Assembly (NCBI RefSeq): GCF_900107625.1
Contig: NZ_FNQK01000017.1
Coordinates: 1-64,000, forward strand
Reading direction: 5' to 3'
Origin: Bizionia paragorgiae
Lineage (GTDB): Bacteria > Bacteroidota > Bacteroidia > Flavobacteriales > Flavobacteriaceae
DNA: 64,000 bases
Part shown: positions 25,806 to 33,686 of the stretch, in pieces
Numbering within the stretch: the first letter of the stretch is position 1
How the letters are laid out: each line of letters begins with the position of its first letter
Position numbers and translations under genes: made by a program
Notes under the pieces: model-generated
Databases searched by the model: none
Seen by the model: the letters and a program-made list of their open reading frames with translations, nothing else
What the model was told of the DNA's origin: nothing

Positions 25806-26172
25806 AGCCCTTTCTATACGCTTTTACACCTCTAATAAACACACCAGACTGTAATGTGCGATCCCTGCCCCTGCACACTACACAGCTCAAAACACAACCT
25901 ATTACCAGCTGATTAACAACTTATTACAAACAAGTCCGCCACATATACTTGTGATACCTAATCACCAACTTTACATTTTATTTCCTTATATTAGGTTAGC
26001 TCAATAACCAGAACTGCCTTATTAACGTCTAGCATTAACACAGCGCATTCGTAATTCGTCGTCACTTAGAGTTCCTTTATTGCATTTACCTCAACTGTTA
26101 TTATTACAGAAAGACAGCGTTCCAAACCTGAATTCTCATACACTGAGTACCACTAGAAAAAAGCAAAGCATT
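25806..26172. other. Intergenic region, nothing recognised
   Basis: This 367-bp spacer has no repeat, RNA gene or clear promoter. A TTG-started extension of the next gene back to 26080 is not supported, because its residues do not resemble a flavodoxin N-terminus. Confidence 0.4.
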
Positions 26173-26907
26173 ATGAAACAACTAAATTTCAGTCAACTAA
26201 GCGTCGTTTATATAAATTGTACGTTAAAAAAGTCACCGGAAAAAAGTCACACAGAAACCCTAATGGAAGTTTCCAAGGCAATTATGACTAAAGAGAATGT
26301 TGGTATAGATGAGATTAGGTTAGTCGATCATCACGTTGCCAGTGGTGTATATCCTGACATGACTGAACATGGATGGGATCGTGATGAATGGCCAAAACTA
26401 TTTGAGAGAATTATGAGTGCAGACATTCTAATAGTGGGCACCCCAATATGGTTAGGCGAAAAGTCTTCTGAAGCACAAAAGCTAATCGAAAGACTTTACG
26501 CTATGAGCAGCAAAACAAATGATAAGGGGCAGTATATTTATTATGGAAAAGTTGGTGGTTGCATTGTTACTGGAAATGAAGACGGTATTAAACATTGTGC
26601 TATGGGCATCTTATACTCATTACAACATGTAGGGTATTCCATCCCTCCTCAAGCCGATTGTGGGTGGATTGGAAATGTGGGCCCTGGACCAAGCTACGGC
26701 GATCAAACATGGAAAGACACACCTTTAGAAACCCCTGTAGGATTTGATAGCGACTTCACAAACAGAAACACCACTTTTATGACCTACAACCTGCTGCACT
26801 TGGCTTTACTATTAAAGCAAAGTAAGGGGTATCCTAATTACGGAAACTCTCGCAACGCATGGGATAATGGAGAACGTTGGGAATTTGACAACCCAGAATA
26901 CCGATAA
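26173..26907 (+). CDS. Flavodoxin-fold NAD(P)H-dependent FMN reductase
   Basis: The ATG at 26173 gives a 244-residue cytoplasmic protein. The N-terminal beta strand and phosphate loop (VVYINCTLKKSPEKSHTETL) and the flavin-contacting loop ADILIVGTPIWLGEKSSEAQ (about residues 77-96) are typical of NADPH-dependent FMN reductases. A conserved GGCIVTGNEDG strand and loop follows, and then the extended C-terminal tail seen in family members of about 240 residues. It probably reduces a quinone or another small electrophile through bound FMN. It is monocistronic and convergent with fhs. Confidence 0.85.
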   Translation: MKQLNFSQLSVVYINCTLKKSPEKSHTETLMEVSKAIMTKENVGIDEIRLVDHHVASGVYPDMTEHGWDRDEWPKLFERIMSADILIVGTPIWLGEKSSEAQKLIERLYAMSSKTNDKGQYIYYGKVGGCIVTGNEDGIKHCAMGILYSLQHVGYSIPPQADCGWIGNVGPGPSYGDQTWKDTPLETPVGFDSDFTNRNTTFMTYNLLHLALLLKQSKGYPNYGNSRNAWDNGERWEFDNPEYR

Positions 26908-26989
26908 TAAAAACGCCCCCTTTTCTAGCAAACAACATTAAAGTATTAGTCCGCAGTATACTTTTCCGCACTCAGCCGTACCGCACAAC

Positions 26990-28657
26990 TTAAAACAAGC
27001 CTTCAATCGTACCATCCTTATCAATGGTAATCTTTTCCGCTGCTGGAATCCCTGGTAACCCTGGCATTCGCAACACATTACCTGCGATAGGAATTATAAA
27101 ACCGGCACCTGTAGCCAATTCGAACTCTCTAATATGCACATCAAAACCGACAGGGCGGCCCAGGTGTTTTTTATCATCACTAAAACTTTTCTCTGTTTTT
27201 GCCATACAAACAGGAAAGTCGCTATAGCCCATGGCTTCATATTTGCGTAACTGTGCTTTTGCTACATCACTAAGCACAACCGAATCCCCGCCATAAATAG
27301 TACGGCAAATTTTTTCCATTTTTCCTATAATGGAATCCTCAAGGTTGTACGTTGGTTTAAACTCCTGAGTACAAGTATTTGCTGCCTGCACCACTTTCTC
27401 TGCTAAATCCACACACCCTTTACCGCCTTGCTCCCAACCGTAACTTAGAGCCACCGGGACACCCAGTGTTTTACAATGTTCTTTTACCAGTTGCATTTCT
27501 GCATCGGTATCCGATTTAAAAGCGTTTATAGATACTACAATAGGAATTCCAAAACTTTTTAAACTCTCAATATGGCGTTCTAAGTTTGGCAGTCCCTTTT
27601 TTAGTGCTATTACATCCTCTTGGGTAATGTCTTTAAGCGATTTACCGCCATGATATTTTAAAGCTCTAATAGTAGCCACAAGAACAATAGTTTTAGGTGA
27701 AATTCCCGCGGCACGACATTTAATATTCAGGAATTTTTCGGCACCTAAATCAGAACCAAATCCAGCTTCGGTAACCGTATAATCACGCATACTCATTCCC
27801 ATTTTTGTAGCGACAATAGAGTTCGTTCCCTGAGCAATATTTGCAAATGGTCCACCATGAATAATAGCAGGATTCCCTTCTAAGGTTTGTACCAAGTTGG
27901 GTTTTATGGCGTCTTTTAACAACACCGCCATAGCGCCATGAGCATTTAAATCTTTGGCGTAAACAGGAGTCCCTTTCCACGTGTCACCAATATAGATATT
28001 ACCGCACCTTTCTTTTAGATCTTCTAAGTCTGATGCTAAACACAAAATGGCCATAATTTCGGATGCTGCAGTAATATTAAACCCTGTTTCTCTAGGCACA
28101 CCACCCGCCTTACCACCAAGAGCTGCTACGATATTCCGCAATCCGCGATCGTTCATATCCATACACCGTTTCCAAACCACCGTTCTCGGGTCTATACCGA
28201 GGCTTCTCGTTTTACTCTGAATGTTATTTTCTATAAGAGCAGAAAGTAAATTATTCGCTTTTTCTATCGCGTGAAAATCACCTGTAAAATGCAGGTTAAT
28301 ATCAACCATAGGAATCACTTGACTCCAACCACCACCTGCAGCTCCTCCTTTTATTCCAAACACAGGCCCTAAACTAGGCTCTCGCAATACCACTACTGCT
28401 TTTTTATTTAAAACATTTAGGGCATCCACTAAGCCTATGGACGTTGTCGTTTTACCTTCACCAGGAGGTGTTGGCGTCATTGCCGTTACTAATATAAGGG
28501 TGTTCTGTTTTACTTTTTTTTCATCAATACCTTCTAATGGAAGTTTTGCTTTGGTGTTGCCGTAATATTCTAACTTCTCTTCTGGAATACCCAATTTATA
28601 GGCGATCTCTTTAATATGTTTAGGAGTCACACTTTCTGCAATTTGTAATTCGGTCAT
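26990..28657 (-). CDS. fhs: Formate-tetrahydrofolate ligase
   Basis: A 555-residue cytoplasmic enzyme that makes 10-formyl-tetrahydrofolate from formate, THF and ATP, supplying one-carbon units for purines and formyl-methionine. Diagnostic stretches are the P-loop TPTPPGEGKTTTSIGL (about residues 62-77), REPSLGPVFGIKGGAAGGG, LTGDFHAI-like FTGDFHAIEKANNL, and the C-terminal ATGAGFIIPIAGNVLRMPGLP. The length is exactly that of the family. It ends 83 bp from the stop of the convergent FMN reductase gene. No one-carbon neighbours are present. Confidence 0.97.
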   Translation of the reverse strand: MTELQIAESVTPKHIKEIAYKLGIPEEKLEYYGNTKAKLPLEGIDEKKVKQNTLILVTAMTPTPPGEGKTTTSIGLVDALNVLNKKAVVVLREPSLGPVFGIKGGAAGGGWSQVIPMVDINLHFTGDFHAIEKANNLLSALIENNIQSKTRSLGIDPRTVVWKRCMDMNDRGLRNIVAALGGKAGGVPRETGFNITAASEIMAILCLASDLEDLKERCGNIYIGDTWKGTPVYAKDLNAHGAMAVLLKDAIKPNLVQTLEGNPAIIHGGPFANIAQGTNSIVATKMGMSMRDYTVTEAGFGSDLGAEKFLNIKCRAAGISPKTIVLVATIRALKYHGGKSLKDITQEDVIALKKGLPNLERHIESLKSFGIPIVVSINAFKSDTDAEMQLVKEHCKTLGVPVALSYGWEQGGKGCVDLAEKVVQAANTCTQEFKPTYNLEDSIIGKMEKICRTIYGGDSVVLSDVAKAQLRKYEAMGYSDFPVCMAKTEKSFSDDKKHLGRPVGFDVHIREFELATGAGFIIPIAGNVLRMPGLPGIPAAEKITIDKDGTIEGLF

Positions 28658-28833
28658 AGCTATAGGGTTTTAGTCTTTTATTCTACCATAAAGGTAAAGG
28701 TTCAGCAGCACTAAAAACATGACTATTATCACCATGCTCCTCTATATTTTATTACAACTTAAAGCCTTCATTTAAATAAAAACCAAAGCCTGCGACTGTG
28801 TAACGATTACATAGTTTAGATCCACACAATTCA

Positions 28834-28872
28834 TAAAAAAAAATCGCTTACATCTTAAAAACGCAAGCGATA
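28834..28872 (-). terminator. Rho-independent terminator of the DsrE-like gene
   Basis: Read on the minus strand, ATCGCTT and AAGCGAT form a stem around a loop of about 15 bases, followed by eight T residues. Confidence 0.85.
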
Positions 28873-28944
28873 ATTACAACCGGCACAAAACCACAAAAAC
28901 AGACAATCTGTTTAGATGTGTTGAGCGAATCAGGCCTTAATAAA

Positions 28945-29385
28945 TTACAAGGTTATGGTCTTAAATCCGCTTTCCTCTAAACCAAACAAATACACAAATC
29001 CATCGGGTGTAAAAGCAATAGAACTATGGAAATCGGTATGCTTTAATTTAAGATGATTCATAGCAGCTTCACAAACAACAAGGCGAATACCCAGTTTTTC
29101 ACTTGCTTCTATTGTCGACTGTAAACTTTCATCGGTAGCTAAATCTTTTACCACAGGACCAATTAATACCACTTCAAAATCGACTGTACTGTGTTTGGCT
29201 TTAAGTCCTTCCCCGGTTCTTACTGCGGCTTGAAAATAACGGGCATTTGACACCAAAATCGCATATTTACCATCTTTTTTAATAGACTGCTCTACTGCTG
29301 AAACAGTTAATGATTGAGCACTAACAGGGGCATACAATACCGTTCCCACAACAACGAGAAGGGTCATAAAAAATTGTTTTTTCAT
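28945..29385 (-). CDS. Periplasmic DsrE-like protein
   Basis: A 146-residue protein with a signal peptide (KKQFFMTLLVVVGTVLYAPVSA) and a DsrE/DsrF-type alpha-beta domain: KYAILVSNARYFQAAVR, VDFEVVLIGPVVKDLA and SEKLGIRLVVCEAAMNHLKL. The cysteine in VVCEAAMN occupies the place where sulfur-carrying family members often have one. The function is probably in sulfur transfer or binding in the periplasm, but no sulfur-oxidation genes are nearby. It is monocistronic with its own terminator. Confidence 0.75.
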   Translation of the reverse strand: MKKQFFMTLLVVVGTVLYAPVSAQSLTVSAVEQSIKKDGKYAILVSNARYFQAAVRTGEGLKAKHSTVDFEVVLIGPVVKDLATDESLQSTIEASEKLGIRLVVCEAAMNHLKLKHTDFHSSIAFTPDGFVYLFGLEESGFKTITL

Positions 29386-29714
29386 ACGTTTTACTATTTA
29401 ATATTTGACTTATAGATTTTTGGAGGTCAACCAAAATACCTCTTGTAAAAATAAGCTATTACGAGCATAATCTCGGTAACAAAGGTTACTCAACAAACAT
29501 CATTTCAATTAAACAAACAAAAGAAACGCTTAAAAGCGCTATCTAAAATATTAAGATGGTTATAGTTACCCTAGTTTAGAATTAACTTATCTAATAGGAA
29601 CCACTAAAAAACTGTTTGATTTGTTAATTTTTTACTGATATGCCCATATCATTTAGCGATAAAAAAAAATTAATGTATGTTTACATCTTCAAAATTTTAA
29701 AAAAAAATACGATT
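29386..29714. other. Divergent intergenic region, nothing recognised
   Basis: This 329-bp spacer separates the divergent DsrE-like and cysteine-repeat lipoprotein genes and should hold promoters for both, but I see no full TTTG/TAnnTTTG pair. Confidence 0.4.
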
Positions 29715-30206
29715 ATGAAATACTTTAAGATGCTTCCTGTATTATTATTAAGTGCCGTTCTTTCATTTACTGGCTGTAACGATAAAACAAGTACACCAAC
29801 AAAAGACGCTTTAAACGCTACAGAAGTTTCAAAAACACCAAGTAAAGCAACGACAACAACTCCACCACCAACTAATCTTGAGCCAGCTCAAAATACAGCA
29901 GGTGTATGGCATTACACATGTACAAAAGGATGTCCTGGAGGAGCTGGGTCTGCCGTTAACTGTGAGACTTGTGGTATTCGTTTAGCCCACAACCAATCTT
30001 ATCACACTCCAGTGAACATGAACACGAACACAAACCCATCGGCTATACCTTACGCTAATCCTCCTGTAGCAGCAGAACCAAGTAGAAATGCTGCTGGAGT
30101 ATGGCACTATGTCTGTAGTAAAGGCTGTGAAGGAGGTTCTGGAACAACGGGAGCTTGTAAAACATGTGGTACAGCATTAGCTCATAACACAGCATACCAC
30201 CAATAG
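29715..30206 (+). CDS. Lipoprotein with two cysteine/histidine metal-binding repeats
   Basis: ATG 29715 opens into a lipoprotein signal (KMLPVLLLSAVLSFTGCN, Cys at about residue 20). After a low-complexity Thr/Pro linker come two copies of a 36-residue unit, at about residues 61-96 and 124-159. Each has the pattern GVWHYxCxKGC-x(9,10)-CxxCGxxLAHNxxYH, that is four cysteines and three histidines. The spacing suggests a zinc ribbon or another metal site facing the periplasm or cell surface. I do not know a characterised family. The gene stands alone and ends in a good terminator; possible roles are metal binding or redox buffering, by inference only. Confidence 0.75.
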   Translation: MKYFKMLPVLLLSAVLSFTGCNDKTSTPTKDALNATEVSKTPSKATTTTPPPTNLEPAQNTAGVWHYTCTKGCPGGAGSAVNCETCGIRLAHNQSYHTPVNMNTNTNPSAIPYANPPVAAEPSRNAAGVWHYVCSKGCEGGSGTTGACKTCGTALAHNTAYHQ

Positions 30207-30306
30207 AACGACTCTATTATCTTGAATTAAATTAAGATAATAGCCTAGAGTGCTTTCTTAAAGCCTCAAAATTAGTGGTAAACACAAATTTCTTAACGGA
30301 AAACAT

Positions 30307-30341
30307 AAAAAAGCGATTATATTTTTTAATCGCTTTTTTTT
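30307..30341. terminator. Bidirectional terminator
   Basis: AAAAAAGCGATTA pairs with TAATCGCTTTTTTT around a short AT loop. Confidence 0.9.
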
Positions 30342-30573
30342 AGTTTTACACGTTATAGATATGTAATGCGGACTCGTGATAATAACGACTTATTACATTG
30401 AATTCCTATAAAGAATTCCTAGATTGCTAGTTGTCGGTTCCGTTTTATTATCTAATCGCCGACAGTAATTTTGGAGGTCCTATTAAAAATAGTATCTTTT
30501 TAAAACCGGATATTGACCAAAAGGCAGAAGTTTGTCTAATTATTAATAACTTGCAGTAAAAACAATAAAACCT

Positions 30574-31296
30574 ATGAATTTAGCCGTACTCATTGATGGA
30601 GACAACATCCCTTCCGCTCATGTTAAAGAGATGATGGAGGAAATAGCGAAATATGGTAACCCTACAATTAAGCGTATCTATGGTGATTGGACCAGTCCAC
30701 ATTTATCAAAATGGAAAGCCCTATTGTTAGAAAATGCAATCACGCCTATACAGCAATATGCCTATACCACAGGAAAAAATGCCACAGATTCGGCGATGAT
30801 TATTGATGCTATGGATATACTTTACACCGGACAAGTGGGTGGTTTCTGCCTTGTTTCTAGTGATAGCGACTTTACAAAATTAGCGACTAGATTACGTGAA
30901 GCAGGCTTACAAGTTATTGGTATTGGGGAGAAGAAAACACCAAACCCGTTTATTGTAGCTTGCGATAAATTTATTTATATAGAAATTATTAGAAAGCAAA
31001 CAGGGAAGAAAGAAAGTGTTAGCCAGAAAGACAATAGCAAAGATAGTATTGATAAAATCACTCCGAAAGTGATTAAGCTTATAGCGGCTACAATTTCGGA
31101 TTTATCAGACGAAGATGGTTGGGCATTTCTTGGTGATGTTGGTGGATTAATCCAAAAGAAACAACCTAATTTCGATTCAAGGAATTATGGTTTTGACAAG
31201 CTTACTCCTCTTATTAAGTCTATCGGTAAGTTTGAGCTAGAACAACGTGAAAACCCTAAAAGCAGACATAAGTTAATTTATGTCAAAAATAAATAA
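30574..31296 (+). CDS. NYN-domain (PIN-like) RNase with C-terminal LOTUS/OST-HTH domain
   Basis: A 240-residue cytoplasmic protein. Residues 1-140 are a NYN/LabA-type domain: AVLIDGDNIPSAHV with the metal-binding Asp pair, KNATDSAMIIDAMDIL and CLVSSDSDFTKLATRLREAG with further acidic residues. Residues 165-240 form an OST-HTH/LOTUS domain (KLIAATISDLSDEDGWAFLG, then GFDKLTPLIKSIGKFELEQR). NYN domains are predicted metal-dependent ribonucleases, and LOTUS domains bind RNA, particularly G-rich or structured RNA. The pairing is widespread in bacteria with poorly known targets. It is monocistronic. Confidence 0.88.
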   Translation: MNLAVLIDGDNIPSAHVKEMMEEIAKYGNPTIKRIYGDWTSPHLSKWKALLLENAITPIQQYAYTTGKNATDSAMIIDAMDILYTGQVGGFCLVSSDSDFTKLATRLREAGLQVIGIGEKKTPNPFIVACDKFIYIEIIRKQTGKKESVSQKDNSKDSIDKITPKVIKLIAATISDLSDEDGWAFLGDVGGLIQKKQPNFDSRNYGFDKLTPLIKSIGKFELEQRENPKSRHKLIYVKNK

Positions 31297-31323
31297 AGGT
31301 TCTTACAACGAGGACCTAACATT

Positions 31324-31372
31324 AAAATGCCGAAAAAAACGCCATGAAAAATCATGCTTTTTTTTGGCATTT
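31324..31372. terminator. Bidirectional terminator
   Basis: AAAATGCC and GGCATTT form the base of a long A/T-rich stem (AAAAAAA against TTTTTTTT) with an inner CATG/CATG pairing. It lies between convergent genes. Confidence 0.8.
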
Positions 31373-31399
31373 ATAATTCCTAACACCTATTTGTGTTCT

Positions 31400-32230
31400 T
31401 TAAAAGGTTCCTACTAAACCAATAGTTTGATATCCAGCACGCAAACTCCAGTTTATTTTTTTTGGCTTTTTATAATTATAATAAGATTGTCTGTTCATGA
31501 AATTATCAACACCATCGACCACAACAATACTTAAAACCATACCTAGTCCAACATCACTAACCCAGTGTGCATTAACCCACAACCTAGAAATAGGGGCGAT
31601 AGATCCAACAGCATATATTCCAGCTTTAACCCAAAAACTATCGAACTGTTTTGCAACAGCGTGCGCCATAGTAAATGTCAAGATCGCATGTCCTGATGGA
31701 AATGAATGATACCCCGATTCCTTACTAAAAAAGTCAAATGAATCATGACCTCCATTCGAAGGACGTGAACGCCCAACTACTGTTTTTGCCACAGACTGCA
31801 TAATACCAGAAGCAACGGCACTCGATACAATCAAAACACCTGCTCGTCTTACTTTAGGATTATCCGTTATTAAACCAAACCCATAAATTCCGGCCGAGGC
31901 AATAAAAAAATTCTGTGGGCTACCAAAATACCATCCAAAATCTTGAACCACATCCGGTATATCTTTTTCCTGTCTTAAGAAAAAATCTTGTGCTTCATTG
32001 TCTGCTAAATACAAGAAACTTGTTCCTGCAACAATACCCCCTGCCGTAATGAAATCATTTTTATTCCATCGTGTGGGTTGTGTAAAAGCGTTACCAACAC
32101 TTTTAGCTGTAACTTCAAAATCATATTTTAAGTTCTTCCACACTTTATTCTTCCCACTAGAAGTTGTGTCCGTTTGTGAAAAAGAAACAGATGCAACTAA
32201 AAGGAATAGGACCGTAACATATTTATTCAT
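31400..32230 (-). CDS. PAP2 family phosphatase
   Basis: A 276-residue envelope protein with a signal peptide (MNKYVTVLFLLVASVSFSQ) and a PAP2 acid phosphatase domain. The three conserved motifs are complete: KTVVGRSRP (about residue 155), FPSGHAILTF (about 180) and SRLWVNAHWVSD (about 219). Catalysis uses the two histidines on the periplasmic side. Likely substrates are phosphatidic acid, lipid A phosphates or undecaprenyl pyrophosphate. Several hydrophobic helices lie between the motifs. It is monocistronic, with a weak -7 element (TAAATTTG, minus strand) about 130 bp upstream. Confidence 0.88.
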   Translation of the reverse strand: MNKYVTVLFLLVASVSFSQTDTTSSGKNKVWKNLKYDFEVTAKSVGNAFTQPTRWNKNDFITAGGIVAGTSFLYLADNEAQDFFLRQEKDIPDVVQDFGWYFGSPQNFFIASAGIYGFGLITDNPKVRRAGVLIVSSAVASGIMQSVAKTVVGRSRPSNGGHDSFDFFSKESGYHSFPSGHAILTFTMAHAVAKQFDSFWVKAGIYAVGSIAPISRLWVNAHWVSDVGLGMVLSIVVVDGVDNFMNRQSYYNYKKPKKINWSLRAGYQTIGLVGTF

Positions 32231-32356
32231 TTATAAATATAAATTATTAATTATTAAATTTCCATCGCAAATTGTTATAATAAATAGTTTAGCACACCTC
32301 GTAACACTAGTGCTCTCTATTTATTTCTATACATATTTAATTCAAATACGACGGTA

Positions 32357-32364
32357 CAAATTTA
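32357..32364 (-). promoter_or_regulatory. Possible -7 promoter element for the PAP2 gene
   Basis: On the minus strand this reads TAAATTTG, a full TAnnTTTG match, about 127 bp before the start codon. A -33 TTTG is not evident. Confidence 0.35.
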
Positions 32365-32656
32365 CGAGTTTAGAGAAACCGAGAATAAAATTAATCTAAA
32401 ATTTATCAATCAAGACTATAGTTTAATTCAGAATAGAGCATAATATCATATAAAAATTTTATCGTTAATTTTGAAAACACCTCTTATATCCTAGTTATAA
32501 CCAATTCTCATAAATTCTTTTTAATATTACTTCCCTTAAGTTTCAATGAACTAAAATTATCACATTTGACACTACTATTTACCCTACACTAATATATCAG
32601 TGTTATAGAAATCCACGAATATAATTACCGCTTTAGTCCAATATTTATGAGTTAGA

Positions 32657-32687
32657 TTGCAAAGTTAGATTTATGTCTTTATCTTTG
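32657..32687 (+). promoter_or_regulatory. Bacteroidota promoter for the DIP1984-type gene
   Basis: The -33 TTG (32657-32659) is 20 bp from TATCTTTG (32680-32687). The leader to the ATG at 32798 is about 100 nt. Confidence 0.65.
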
Positions 32688-32797
32688 ACGGTTAGCTAAA
32701 CATTGCCTGTAACACAAATGTATAGCATAAGAAGAATGGCCTTTAACGGCTGATTTTTATTTTAACCATTCTTTTTCAATTTATAAAACACCTAAAA

Positions 32798-33268
32798 ATG
32801 TCTCAAGAAAACAATAAACCGATGAAGCTTGCTGAAGCTCTTTTACTAAGGGCAGATTTATTGAAGAAAATTGAACACCTTCAAAATAGAATACGACCTG
32901 TTTTAATTGTTTCAGACAATAAACAACCGCAAGAAGACCCTGATAAATTACTATCCCAACTCAGAAAAGCCATTCAAGATTTAGAAGCTCTTGTAGTTAG
33001 GATAAATAAAACCAATAACACGACTAAAGTCTCTGGCAAAGGTTACCTTATGGAAGCACTCGCTAAAAGGGACAGCTTAAAAATGCTGTCTGAAAAATTA
33101 AGAACCATTAGGTATTCTGCACAAATAAACAACAGTGGTGAGACCAATCTTAAAACCACGATAGATATAAAAAAACTACAAGCGGAAATGGACCAAACTG
33201 GCCGTGCGTTTAGAGAAATCGACAGTAAGATTCAAGAAACCAACTGGCTTACAGTATTAACAGATTAA
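32798..33268 (+). CDS. DIP1984 family protein (septicolysin-like)
   Basis: A 156-residue all-helical cytoplasmic protein. It matches the DIP1984 family along its full length: MKLAEALLLRADLLKKIEHL at the N-terminus, QEDPDKLLSQL, ALVVRINKTNNTT, the block YLMEALAKRDSLKMLSEKLR and the C-terminal REIDSKIQETNWLTVL. Family members are often labelled septicolysin, but the cellular role is unknown. It has its own promoter and no operon partners. A structured, inverted-repeat-bounded stretch begins 12 bp after the stop. Confidence 0.88.
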   Translation: MSQENNKPMKLAEALLLRADLLKKIEHLQNRIRPVLIVSDNKQPQEDPDKLLSQLRKAIQDLEALVVRINKTNNTTKVSGKGYLMEALAKRDSLKMLSEKLRTIRYSAQINNSGETNLKTTIDIKKLQAEMDQTGRAFREIDSKIQETNWLTVLTD

Positions 33269-33279
33269 GCCGAAAGGCG

Positions 33280-33458
33280 GAATGATCGGGGCGAGTACCA
33301 GCCCCTTTTTGCCGGTATAGGTTTTCGGGGTAAATTGAAAACTCTACCAACCGCAGCTGCTTGGGTTGCAGCAATACTGTATTGTTTAAGACCCCTTACT
33401 GCGTACAAGGTACACTTGTAAACTTTAAAATGTACTACCAGGTACTGACCGATCATTC
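33280..33458. repeat. Inverted-repeat-bounded structured element (possible ncRNA or MITE)
   Basis: GAATGATCGG (33280-33289) is exactly complementary to CCGATCATTC (33449-33458), and inside it AGTACC (33294 onward) pairs with GGTACT, giving a 16-bp interrupted stem that closes a 179-base unit. Smaller hairpins lie within (GCTGC/GCAGC near 33355; TACAAG/CTTGTA near 33408). Base composition is more GC-rich than the flanks. A minus ORF across it (33265-33498) is not convincing. Confidence 0.5.
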
Positions 33459-33686
33459 TTTTTAATACTATAGACCATTTTACAATCCGTAGCCCCACAT
33501 AAATTGTAAATACAACCTTCCACCCGTTCTTTTTAAAACCAACTTACCATAAAACACCTTAACAAATCCTTCATCCAACCGTTAAAACACTCTTAATAAA
33601 CCTTACACCTTCTTAAATAGTTTACCAATGTTTTTATAAAAAAATCTAATTAATGTAACTTGCCGACCGATGAAAATGTGAAAACT

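Noticed and set aside
26080-26907. Longer FMN reductase from TTG 26080
   Set aside because: The added residues precede the natural first beta strand and do not resemble a flavodoxin N-terminus.
33265-33498. 77-codon minus-strand ORF
   Set aside because: It covers the inverted-repeat element; the structure explains the sequence better than a protein.
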